Source of the DNA: Flavobacteriaceae bacterium UBA5534
GTDB lineage: Bacteria > Bacteroidota > Bacteroidia > Flavobacteriales > Flavobacteriaceae
Assembly: GCA_002426015.1 (NCBI GenBank)
Contig: DINS01000004.1
Span: 200,553-264,552, forward strand
DNA: 64,000 nt
Direction of reading: 5' to 3'
The notes beneath the pieces were generated by a model, which had not been told where the DNA came from, did not search any database, and was given only the letters and a program-made list of their open reading frames with translations. Positions 45,232-53,019 of this stretch are shown here, one piece after another; the stretch's first letter is position 1, and every line of letters starts with the position of its first letter. A program made the position numbers and the translations under genes.

Positions 45232-45254
45232 ATTTCCTGCGAAAGCAGAAATCT
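45232..45254. repeat. palindromic element in the trpS leader (copy 4)
   Basis: ATTTCCTGC, a GAAA loop and GCAGAAAT form an 8-bp stem with one bulged C, then CT. It lies between the promoter and the start codon of trpS, so it would be in the mRNA leader. Confidence 0.5.
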
Positions 45255-45272
45255 TTTAATTAAACATCTAGA

Positions 45273-45303
45273 CAAAGGTAATTTTTTTAGCACAATAGCT
45301 CAA
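45273..45303 (-). promoter_or_regulatory. promoter of trpS (TTG-N20-TACCTTTG)
   Basis: On the minus strand, TTG at 45303-45301 and TACCTTTG at 45280-45273 are 20 bp apart, close to the Bacteroidota consensus. The start codon is 44 bp further. Confidence 0.6.
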
Positions 45304-45327
45304 TTAAATTGAGTAGATTTGACGCTT

Positions 45328-46068
45328 ATGAAGATTTTCAAGTACATTTTTTGGTTGCTATACCGTATTTGGTTCTACATTTTGGTAGCACTGCCAATAA
45401 TCCTCCTCTTTCCTTTACTAATCATCTCAATTCTAAAGGAAGAATGGTATCCCTTCTTTTTTAAACTAGCACGTCTTTGGGCAAAAATTATTTTGATTGG
45501 AATGGGTTTCCGCTGGATGATTCAAAGAGAACAAACACCAGAACGTTCTAAAAGTTATATGTTCATTGCCAATCATACCTCTATGACAGATATTATGCTC
45601 ATGCTGGTAAGCGTAAAAAACCCGTTTGTATTTGTCGGCAAAATGGAATTAGCTAAAATCCCTTTGTTCGGGTTTTTCTACAAACGTACCTGCATCTTGG
45701 TCGATAGGTCTTCTGAAAAAAGCCGTAAAGGCGTCTTCTTAAGAGCCCAAAAACGACTGAAACAGGGCTTAAGTATTTGTATTTTCCCAGAAGGAGGCGT
45801 GCCAGAAGAACACATTCTGTTGGATGAGTTCAAAGATGGCGCTTTTAGATTGGCAATCAATCATCAAATCCCAATCGTGCCCATGACGTTTGCAGATAAT
45901 AAAAAGCGTTTTTCCTATACCTTTTTCAGTGGAGGTCCTGGTAGGATGAGAGTAAAAATCCATAAATTCATTAATACTGAAGGGTTAGCTATAAAAGACA
46001 CTAAAACATTGAATGAGAAAACAAGGGGCATAATATACAGTCAGCTATTAGGGTTTAGTAAAAACTAA
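45328..46068 (+). CDS. plsC: 1-acyl-sn-glycerol-3-phosphate acyltransferase (PlsC family)
   Basis: 246 residues from ATG 45328 (a TTG three codons earlier is less likely). An N-terminal membrane segment (about 6-34) is followed by the catalytic NHTSMTD (NHxxxxD), GKMELAKIPLFGFFY, and IFPEGGVPE, the phosphate-binding FPEG motif. It makes phosphatidate from lysophosphatidate at the inner membrane. A strong terminator follows directly. Confidence 0.92.
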   Translation: MKIFKYIFWLLYRIWFYILVALPIILLFPLLIISILKEEWYPFFFKLARLWAKIILIGMGFRWMIQREQTPERSKSYMFIANHTSMTDIMLMLVSVKNPFVFVGKMELAKIPLFGFFYKRTCILVDRSSEKSRKGVFLRAQKRLKQGLSICIFPEGGVPEEHILLDEFKDGAFRLAINHQIPIVPMTFADNKKRFSYTFFSGGPGRMRVKIHKFINTEGLAIKDTKTLNEKTRGIIYSQLLGFSKN

Positions 46069-46098
46069 AAAGCTGCTCTTGGCACAGAGCAGCTTTTT
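46069..46098 (+). terminator. intrinsic terminator after plsC
   Basis: An 11-bp stem AAAGCTGCTCT/AGAGCAGCTTT with a 6-base loop is followed by T; A residues upstream make it usable on both strands. Confidence 0.85.
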
Positions 46099-46144
46099 GT
46101 CATCATTGCAAGTTTGCAATAACTATCTAACCAACTAAAAAAAC

Positions 46145-47626
46145 CTAAAACTTAAAACGTAAGCCAGTATAAACACCTATAAAGTAAGGCTGAAAATCGC
46201 CCGAACTATTATTGAATGTTTTTATTTGATACTTGAACGTTGGTTCAAGATTGACATTTATCTTTTTTGAAATCTTGTAATTGATACCCAAACCAAAATT
46301 GGCACTGTAGCTTATATCGTTAAGATTGTTGGCCTCGCCAATAAGCGTTCGGTTGCCTTGAATAACAGAGTACACTTCGTTATGGTCAACAATAAGTGTA
46401 CTAAAGCCACCTATGACATTAACACCTAATTTTTTATTGATGACCGCATATTCTATCTCTATAGGCACTTCAATAAAACCAAATTGCTGGTCTAAAGACC
46501 CTTTAATTTTGTTGTTGATGATTTCTGGAGTATTGCTTCTATTTAATGTTTGTGTACTTATAAAGGAGATGTTTTTGGCATTATCGCTCATCGTTACATT
46601 TCTTAAATGAGATCTAGAGCCTACAATTCCAGTTGAATCTATATTTTGGTAAGCAATGACATTGTTTGTGCTGTATCCCAAATCGACTTTATTGATACCT
46701 GCTCTTATTTTTAAATTTTTATTAATGGCATAGCTACCACCAACACCATAACTCATGTTTACCTCGCCAGATTTAGAATTTTCGACAAACTGCTCATCTA
46801 ATGAGGAGCCTTTGCCAAGGGTATTGAAATAAACAGGCGCAACATTTGGTGTAACGCTCCACCTGTTCAGTTTCTCATCTTCTTCTTTTTCTTTATCTTC
46901 ATTAGCTTCGCCAATTGCCTCTTCTATTGTTTTTTTATTTGTTATTTCTTCTTTCTTTTCATCTAACAAATCATCATCCTTTTTGTTTGTATCTGTGACG
47001 GCACTTTTAGAATTAGTTTTAGTCTCATCAACAATTGCTTTTTCTTTGTTAGAAGCGTTTAAATCTTCTTCAAGCAGATTTGATTTGGTAGTTACAACCG
47101 CATCTTTGTTAGTGGTAGAAGATGTTGTGTTGTTTTTTTGATTGTTTTCAATGTTTGACTTTTGGTTTGATGTTGTAACTATATTGTTTTTTGAACTAGA
47201 ATTTGACGACGTGTTCAACGGTCTATTAGCATCGTCATCAGAATTGGTTCCGCTTAAAGTTACATTAGAATCACTATCTTGGTTTGATGCATTTGATTCT
47301 TCGCCATCAGAAGCAGTTGTGTTGACAATTGGAGCGGTTGTATTTATATCCTTGTTTTTTACATCTTCCGAATTTGTATCTTCAGTATTGACAACAGGAG
47401 CATCAGTCGAAGAAAACTCATTATAAATCACATTTCCAACAGCAATCATTAAAAGCAAAATAGCTGCTACACCGCCAAGTTTCCACCAAATAGGAATAAC
47501 ACGGCGTTTACGTTTGTCTTTATGCAGGCGATTGTTGATGTTTTCCCAAACGGCATCATTTGGAGTTACCTCAAAATTTTTAAACTTCTCTTGAAAAAGT
47601 CTGTCTATTTGTTTTTTGTCACTCAT
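46145..47626 (-). CDS. membrane-anchored anti-sigma-like protein fused to an outer-membrane beta-barrel
   Basis: 493 residues. Residues 1-46 are a charged cytoplasmic-type segment (QIDRLFQEKFKNFEVTPND, then basic KRKRR). One membrane span lies at 47-68. Residues 69-253 are a low-complexity linker rich in Asn, Ser, Thr, Asp and Lys. Residues 254-493 look like an eight-stranded outer-membrane barrel (alternating strands, MSYGVGGSYAINKNLKIRAG, FGLGINYKISKKINVNLEP) ending in Phe. It is the next gene after an ECF sigma factor (TAATG overlap). An anti-sigma role is inferred from position and layout. No cleavable signal is seen. Confidence 0.8.
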   Translation of the reverse strand: MSDKKQIDRLFQEKFKNFEVTPNDAVWENINNRLHKDKRKRRVIPIWWKLGGVAAILLLMIAVGNVIYNEFSSTDAPVVNTEDTNSEDVKNKDINTTAPIVNTTASDGEESNASNQDSDSNVTLSGTNSDDDANRPLNTSSNSSSKNNIVTTSNQKSNIENNQKNNTTSSTTNKDAVVTTKSNLLEEDLNASNKEKAIVDETKTNSKSAVTDTNKKDDDLLDEKKEEITNKKTIEEAIGEANEDKEKEEDEKLNRWSVTPNVAPVYFNTLGKGSSLDEQFVENSKSGEVNMSYGVGGSYAINKNLKIRAGINKVDLGYSTNNVIAYQNIDSTGIVGSRSHLRNVTMSDNAKNISFISTQTLNRSNTPEIINNKIKGSLDQQFGFIEVPIEIEYAVINKKLGVNVIGGFSTLIVDHNEVYSVIQGNRTLIGEANNLNDISYSANFGLGINYKISKKINVNLEPTFKYQIKTFNNSSGDFQPYFIGVYTGLRFKF

Positions 47627-48168
47627 TATAAAATTTGCGAGTTTGGGCTCGCCTTGTATTGTTCTATTTTTTCTTTTAAAATCATTCGAGCTCTCGCCAG
47701 ATTTGATTTTGAGGTTCCTGTTGTAATGTCTAGCATTTCAGCAATTTCTTTATGCGAATAATCATCTAAAGCATATAAATTGAAGACCAACCGATAACGG
47801 TCTGGCAATTCTTGAATGATGCTCAACAAATAATCAACACCTATAGTGTCATCATCAATTTCTACTGATACATCTTCAATTTGGGCTTCATTTACAATAT
47901 CAAATACACCTACACTTCGATAACGCTGTAAAGAGGTATTGATAGTTATTCGCTTCATCCAACCTTCAAAAGAACCTTCACTTTTAAACTGTGTTATTTT
48001 GGTAAAAATGGTCACAAACGCATCTTGCAGATTGTCTTGTGCTTCTGCGCTGTTTCTCGAATACTTTAAACAAAGCGAAAACAATTTACTCGCATAGAGT
48101 TTATATAATTGGCTTTGAGCTTTAGCATCGTTTTTTTTACATTGTTCTATGAGTTGTTCTAAACTCAA
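47626..48168 (-). CDS. ECF-type RNA polymerase sigma-70 factor
   Basis: 180 residues. Region 2 (about 20-85) has LYASKLFSLCLKYSRNSAEA and FEGWMKRITINTSLQRYR; region 4 (about 118-172) has LPDRYRLVFNLYALDDYSHK, with the helix-turn-helix EIAEMLDITTGTSKSNLARA. Region 3 is absent, as in ECF factors. It overlaps by one base the gene for the membrane-anchored barrel, its presumed regulator. A small lipoprotein gene lies 35 bp upstream on the same strand. Confidence 0.93.
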   Translation of the reverse strand: MSLEQLIEQCKKNDAKAQSQLYKLYASKLFSLCLKYSRNSAEAQDNLQDAFVTIFTKITQFKSEGSFEGWMKRITINTSLQRYRSVGVFDIVNEAQIEDVSVEIDDDTIGVDYLLSIIQELPDRYRLVFNLYALDDYSHKEIAEMLDITTGTSKSNLARARMILKEKIEQYKASPNSQIL

Positions 48169-48203
48169 ACAGTTTTAAGTATTAATTATTCAAATATTTC
48201 TTC

Positions 48204-48617
48204 TTATTGCACCACAGGAATTTCTACAATGTAGTACATGTCATTTCCATTATCATCTTCACCTTGCCAAAACCTAAACACGTATGTTCCAGTATTATTG
48301 ACCATAAAGTTGAATGACACCTCTACTAAATTATCTTCATAAGTTGTGCAGTTTTGACTTTGGTTTACCGAGTTGATTACTGCAACCGTGCGCTGGTTGA
48401 GGTCACTGGTGTAATAAAAATCATAAAATACATGACAACTTGAAGGCCTATTATAGGTCACGGAAATCTCATACGTTTGACCAAGAGCAAACTCTGATGG
48501 GATATCGACAGTTTCAATTGGTAAAATTTCGTAATACAAGTCACTAGCGCCATCGTCGCTGATACCACATGAGGCCAATGATAGTACCATTACAAATAAA
48601 ACACCTAGTTTTTTCAT
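48204..48617 (-). CDS. small lipoprotein of unknown function
   Basis: 137 residues with a clear lipoprotein signal (VLSLASC, Cys 17). The mature part is beta-rich with three further cysteine/aromatic segments (SCHVFYDFYYTSDLNQ, SQNCTTYEDN) and ends in a strand-like VFRFWQGEDDN...VEIPVVQ. No family recognised. It lies 35 bp before the sigma factor gene and may share its transcript. Confidence 0.7.
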   Translation of the reverse strand: MKKLGVLFVMVLSLASCGISDDGASDLYYEILPIETVDIPSEFALGQTYEISVTYNRPSSCHVFYDFYYTSDLNQRTVAVINSVNQSQNCTTYEDNLVEVSFNFMVNNTGTYVFRFWQGEDDNGNDMYYIVEIPVVQ

Positions 48618-48691
48618 AGAATAAATTGATTTGATATAATTAGCTTTGCTATTAGTAGATGCAAAAACCTCTTAAAGGTTGCGTGTGAAAT

Positions 48692-48720
48692 AAAAAAATT
48701 CCCGAAAAACACGGGAATTT
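48692..48720 (-). terminator. intrinsic terminator of recA
   Basis: The stem AAATTCCCG/CGGGAATTT around a 7-base loop is followed, on the minus strand, by a run of T. Confidence 0.82.
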
Positions 48721-48726
48721 TATTTT

Positions 48727-49740
48727 CTAATCATCAGATGAAGCTGCTTTGGCGACGACTCTCACCTTTGCTTCGAGCTCATCCATTAGTTCTGGATTGT
48801 CTTTTATCAATGCCTTGACAGCATCTCTACCTTGTCCTAGTTTTGTGTCCTCATAGCTAAACCATGAGCCACTTTTTTTAATGATTTCATTTTCTACTGC
48901 AATGTCCAAAATTTCACCAACTTTAGAAATACCTTCTCCATACATAATATCAAACTCGGCTGTTTTAAAAGGAGGAGCGACTTTGTTTTTTACAACTTTG
49001 ACTCTTGTTTTGTTACCAGTCACATTGCCATCAGTTTCTTTGATTTGTGTAGAACGTCTGATGTCCAATCTTACAGAAGCATAAAATTTCAAAGCATTAC
49101 CTCCTGTTGTGGTTTCTGGGTTTCCAAACATCACACCAATTTTTTCGCGCAATTGGTTAATGAAAATCACGGTACAATTGGTCTTGCTTATTGAACCAGT
49201 CAACTTTCTTAATGCTTGTGACATTAAACGTGCATGAAGTCCCATTTTAGAGTCTCCCATTTCTCCTTCAATCTCACTTTTTGGTGTCAATGCTGCAACC
49301 GAGTCAATAACAACAATATCAATGGCTCCTGAACGAATCAGGTTATCTGCAATCTCTAGTGCTTGCTCACCATTATCTGGTTGAGAAATAATCAAATTAT
49401 CGATATCTACGCCCAATTTTTGCGCATAGGTTCTGTCAAAAGCATGTTCGGCGTCAATAAAGGCCGCAATGCCACCAGCTTTTTGCGCTTCGGCAATAGC
49501 GTGCAAGGTTAACGTGGTTTTACCAGATGATTCTGGCCCATAAATTTCAATCACACGACCACGAGGATAACCACCAACACCTAAAGCGATATCCAGACCT
49601 AAAGATCCTGATGAAATGGACTCAACATCAACCACTGCTTGGTCACTCATTTTCATTACTGTGCCTTTCCCATAGGCCTTGTCTAGCTTATCTAGCGTCA
49701 ATTTTAAAGCCTTTAATTTTGCTTCTTTTTCACTACTCAT
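48727..49740 (-). CDS. recA: recombinase RecA
   Basis: 337 residues with Walker A GPESSGKT at 68-75, VIDSVAAL, MSQALRKLTGSISKTNCTVI, and the RecA signature ALKFYASVRLDIRR. It forms filaments on single-stranded DNA, drives strand exchange and activates LexA-type cleavage. It is a single gene with its own terminator. It ends 109 bp from the lipoprotein gene. Confidence 0.97.
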   Translation of the reverse strand: MSSEKEAKLKALKLTLDKLDKAYGKGTVMKMSDQAVVDVESISSGSLGLDIALGVGGYPRGRVIEIYGPESSGKTTLTLHAIAEAQKAGGIAAFIDAEHAFDRTYAQKLGVDIDNLIISQPDNGEQALEIADNLIRSGAIDIVVIDSVAALTPKSEIEGEMGDSKMGLHARLMSQALRKLTGSISKTNCTVIFINQLREKIGVMFGNPETTTGGNALKFYASVRLDIRRSTQIKETDGNVTGNKTRVKVVKNKVAPPFKTAEFDIMYGEGISKVGEILDIAVENEIIKKSGSWFSYEDTKLGQGRDAVKALIKDNPELMDELEAKVRVVAKAASSDD

Positions 49741-49925
49741 TGTGTTCTTCTTTTATCTAAATTAATTCAGGCTAAAGTACAATAACTTTTAATTTTTTCA
49801 ATGGATGACGCAACCTTTTTGCACTTTTTACATCTACAATATAAGATTGGGAAATCTTGCTATGAAAAAGTCATTTAATGACAATCCATTTTATCTGATA
49901 GTATTAATTTTTAAAACTTTTACAG

Positions 49926-50018
49926 ATGAAATTCTTTAACAAAATTGTTTTTAATAACGTATTAGGCGTTTCAGTTACTATACTTATAAATAGCAGCTGT
50001 AAAGCCGATGGTGGGTAA
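49926..50018 (+). CDS. possible 30-residue peptide in the recA-trhO gap
   Basis: ATG 49926 to TAA 50016-50018. The peptide starts MKFFNKIVFNNVLG, has a hydrophobic stretch (VLGVSVTILI) and INSSCKADGG at its end, like a lipoprotein signal with a lipid cysteine but no mature protein. It could be a real small peptide, a truncated relic, or chance. A strong terminator 60 bp downstream supports transcription here. Confidence 0.3.
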   Translation: MKFFNKIVFNNVLGVSVTILINSSCKADGG

Positions 50019-50068
50019 CTCGAGTGATATTTTGATAATGAAATATTTAAAATATTAATAACGAGTTA
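50016..50068 (+). ncRNA. candidate structured RNA stem before an orphan terminator
   Basis: TAACTCG (50016-50022) pairs with CGAGTTA (50062-50068), with flanking GG/CC pairs extending it across one bulge. The loop holds a second weaker stem (ATATTTT/AAAATAT). A transcript through here would end at the terminator at 50078-50113. Confidence 0.3.
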
Positions 50069-50077
50069 GTCCTCAAG

Positions 50078-50113
50078 AAAGCACTTAAGAGAGATTTTAA
50101 GTGCTTTTTTTTT
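50078..50113 (+). terminator. orphan intrinsic terminator
   Basis: An 11-bp stem AAAGCACTTAA/TTAAGTGCTTT with an 8-base loop is followed by a long T run on the plus strand only. The nearest upstream gene on this strand is plsC, 4 kb away, so it must serve an unannotated transcript. Confidence 0.85.
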
Positions 50114-50143
50114 GTTTAGAGAATTATAATTATCCAAAAATTA

Positions 50144-50151
50144 TACCTTTG
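50144..50151 (+). promoter_or_regulatory. -7 promoter element of trhO (TACCTTTG)
   Basis: TACCTTTG exactly fits TAnnTTTG, 69 bp before the trhO ATG. No TTTG at standard spacing. It lies just after the orphan terminator, which isolates it from upstream transcription. Confidence 0.55.
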
Positions 50152-50220
50152 CATCCAAACTCACTGAAGCTTTTTGCCAAGGTGGAAAAATAATCTTTAA
50201 CCTTATAAAATTAGTATAGC

Positions 50221-51285
50221 ATGCAACTGTACAATAACTTAAGTGCTAAAGAAAGAGCCGAACTAATCGAACAAGCAGGAAAAGACCGCTTGACGATCTC
50301 TTTCTATAAATATGCCAAAATTGGCAATACCGAAATTTTCAGAAACCACCTGTTTTTAGCTTGGAACGAACTAGAAGTTTTAGGCAGAATTTATGTTGCA
50401 CATGAAGGTATCAATGCCCAATTATCTGTCCCTGCAGATAATTTTAACCAATTTAAGACTCATTTAGATACGATTACATTTTTAGAAAATGTGAGATTGA
50501 ACATTGCCATAGAGCATGATAATTTTGCATTTTTGAAATTGAAAGTCAAAGTGAGAGATAAGATTGTAGCTGACGGCCTCAATGACGATACATTTGACGT
50601 CACCAATAAAGGGATACACGTTGATGCTAAAACATTCAATGAATTGATTGATGACGAAAACACGGTTTTAGTTGACATGCGCAACCATTATGAAAGTGAA
50701 ATAGGACATTTTAAAAATGCCATCACTCCAGATGTGGACACCTTTAGAGAATCATTGGATATTATTGAAGAAGATTTAAAAGACCACAAAGAAGATAAAA
50801 AATTGGTGATGTACTGTACTGGTGGCATTCGATGCGAAAAAGCTAGTGCCTATTACAAACACAAAGGGTTTAAAAACGTCTATCAGCTCGATGGAGGCAT
50901 TATCAATTATGTACGACAGGTCAATGAAAAAGGTCTAGAAAATAAGTTTATAGGCAAAAATTTCGTATTCGATGAGCGTCGTTCAGAGCGTATTTCTGAT
51001 GATGTCATTGCCCATTGTCACCAATGCGGTAATCCTGCCGATTTACATACCAATTGTGCTAACGAAGCATGCCACTTGTTGTTTATACAATGTGATGAAT
51101 GTAAAGAAAAAATGGATAATTGTTGCTCTTCGACTTGTATGGAAGTTCATCATTTGCCTTATGAGGAGCAAAAGGCCCTACGCAAAGGACAGGGAAACAG
51201 CAATGATATTTTCAAAAAAGGTAGAGCAGACCACTTGCCCTATAAAAAAGATTTAAGGAATATATTTGAAATATTAAAGAAATAA
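50221..51285 (+). CDS. trhO: tRNA uridine 5-hydroxylation protein TrhO, rhodanese family
   Basis: 354 residues. The N-terminal acylphosphatase-like part (AWNELEVLGRIYVAHEGINA) precedes a rhodanese domain with the active loop CTGGIRCEKASA and the residues NVYQLDGGIINY. The C-terminal part is rich in cysteine (HCHQCGNPADLHTNCANEAC, QCDECKEKMDNCC), likely a zinc site. TrhO makes 5-hydroxyuridine at tRNA position 34. A perfect terminator is placed at the end. Confidence 0.93.
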   Translation: MQLYNNLSAKERAELIEQAGKDRLTISFYKYAKIGNTEIFRNHLFLAWNELEVLGRIYVAHEGINAQLSVPADNFNQFKTHLDTITFLENVRLNIAIEHDNFAFLKLKVKVRDKIVADGLNDDTFDVTNKGIHVDAKTFNELIDDENTVLVDMRNHYESEIGHFKNAITPDVDTFRESLDIIEEDLKDHKEDKKLVMYCTGGIRCEKASAYYKHKGFKNVYQLDGGIINYVRQVNEKGLENKFIGKNFVFDERRSERISDDVIAHCHQCGNPADLHTNCANEACHLLFIQCDECKEKMDNCCSSTCMEVHHLPYEEQKALRKGQGNSNDIFKKGRADHLPYKKDLRNIFEILKK

Positions 51286-51286
51286 G

Positions 51287-51319
51287 AAAAGGCTTCCAAA
51301 CATTTTGGAAGCCTTTTTT
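51287..51319 (+). terminator. intrinsic terminator of trhO, also usable by the convergent M23 gene
   Basis: A 14-bp arm AAAAGGCTTCCAAA pairs with TTTGGAAGCCTTTT around CAT, with T after it and A before it, so it can stop both convergent transcripts. Confidence 0.9.
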
Positions 51320-51322
51320 GGT

Positions 51323-52747
51323 TTATTCTTTAATAATTTTGATTGTTTTTTTCTGACCTGAATCTCCCTCAATAGTTAAGAAATACATGCCATTTGAAAG
51401 TGATTGAAGGTTAATGTCTTTGATATTTTCAGAAGAACTCTCTATTGTTTTTATAGTTTTGCCCAATATATCCACGACAGTTGCTTTTTTAACCAAAGTG
51501 GTTGATGATATGGTGACCACATCATTAAAAGGGTTCGGATAAACGGATATTGCATTGAAAGCTTCATCTTCAATACCTAATGCACCAGTAATATTGAAAA
51601 TATGGGTAACTGTTTGACCTTGATAGGTCACTTCCCATTTCCACTGACCGTTCATGTTAAAAACACCAGAATAGGACCAATACCAATATGAAGCTCCATA
51701 ATATGTGGTCAGATTGTGATTCCAATTGTTTAAGATCGTATTATCTGGCCTGATTATTTTTAAGTTTAAAATTGTTCCCGCTGCCTGATCCCTTAAATAG
51801 GCTGCAAAATATATAGTATTTGCAGTATCAAAATCATTGCTTATATTGGTTATTTCTTGTGTTGGACAGGCCGGAAACACAGGTGGTGCATAATGTGTCA
51901 GTGCTGCATTAATATTTGGATTGTTGTAAGGTTTTTGAGCTTGCCACCAAGTATCGACATTCATTGAGTTACACGTTCCAGCGTAAGGATCTACTAAAAC
52001 ATCCTGTCCTACGCCATTCCATTCGATTTCAGAATAAACTTCAAAATGCAGGTGTGGCCCTGTAGAGTTTCCCGAACTGCCTACAATACCAAGGTATTCA
52101 CCTTGTGCCACCATATCACCTACGTTTTTGGTCGTTGGTGAGTTTTGTTTCATATGCCCATATAATGCCACACTTCCATCGGCATGTTGCACATACACGG
52201 CATTCCAATTGCCACCATTCAACGAGCAACTTCTATCGGGATTTGTACTGGCTTTGGCAAGAATTTGCCCAGGAGCACCTGCAATGATTTCGACCTCATC
52301 AAAGTCCATCATTTTCCAACCAAACGGCCAAGTAAAGATATCGATGCCAGCATGATTATAACCACCAGATGTATCGTAGGTTCTCGATCCACAATTATAA
52401 TCCAATAATTGGTTTGGATAAGAGGCATTCTGATCTACATAATTGGAAATGCCCCAAACATCATTGTAATTGACTCCAGGGGCTTTTTTAACAGGCCAGA
52501 TAAAAAGTGGGTGACCACCTCTATTGACATCGCTAAAAGCCAATTTGTTTTGAGATTTTAACTGCTGGATACCCTGTCTGATCTCATCTTTGACTTCAGC
52601 TCTCTGCGCTTCGGTCAAACAGGGTGTTTTTGATTCATTAAATGTGTACTCTCCACCACCAACGGTTGCATTCAAGTCTTGAGCATTCAATGGATTGATA
52701 AAAAAAGCAAGAAGTACAAAAAAAGCAATTGTAATGTTAGGTTTCAT
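51323..52747 (-). CDS. secreted M23 peptidase with type IX sorting tail
   Basis: 474 residues: a signal peptide (about 1-22, ending NPLNAQ), an M23 metallopeptidase domain with the zinc residues in YNHAGIDIF and GPHLHFEVY, a beta-sandwich-like middle (about 310-395), and a C-terminal tail from about 400 that starts ISVYPNPFNDVVTIS and ends KKTIKIIKE, the type A sorting signal of the type IX system. It should be exported and attached to or released from the surface to cut peptidoglycan-like peptides. It has no operon partner. Confidence 0.92.
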   Translation of the reverse strand: MKPNITIAFFVLLAFFINPLNAQDLNATVGGGEYTFNESKTPCLTEAQRAEVKDEIRQGIQQLKSQNKLAFSDVNRGGHPLFIWPVKKAPGVNYNDVWGISNYVDQNASYPNQLLDYNCGSRTYDTSGGYNHAGIDIFTWPFGWKMMDFDEVEIIAGAPGQILAKASTNPDRSCSLNGGNWNAVYVQHADGSVALYGHMKQNSPTTKNVGDMVAQGEYLGIVGSSGNSTGPHLHFEVYSEIEWNGVGQDVLVDPYAGTCNSMNVDTWWQAQKPYNNPNINAALTHYAPPVFPACPTQEITNISNDFDTANTIYFAAYLRDQAAGTILNLKIIRPDNTILNNWNHNLTTYYGASYWYWSYSGVFNMNGQWKWEVTYQGQTVTHIFNITGALGIEDEAFNAISVYPNPFNDVVTISSTTLVKKATVVDILGKTIKTIESSSENIKDINLQSLSNGMYFLTIEGDSGQKKTIKIIKE

Positions 52748-53019
52748 AAGCTATAGTTTTAATGGTTATACCTAATACATCTAAAAAAAACAAAAATGTG
52801 AGCAAAAAAAATTAAAATACTTATTTGGAGTTCAATAAAGATATAAATATTTTTTACAATTATCTAATAAACAGTACTTTGTGTTAATTTTATATTTTGA
52901 ATTTACATACTGCATCTTGTCGTATTTAACTTAATAAATAATCTTATCTTTACATTTTAAAATTCAGTATTAATCCTCATTCGTTATTTGTTTAGCGAAT
53001 TATATATAACATACATAGT

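Noticed and set aside
52748..53019. 272-bp divergent gap before ricT as a regulatory region
   Set aside because: It is AT-rich with only a weak TATCTTTA near 52945 and no clear -33 partner, so no specific site is claimed.
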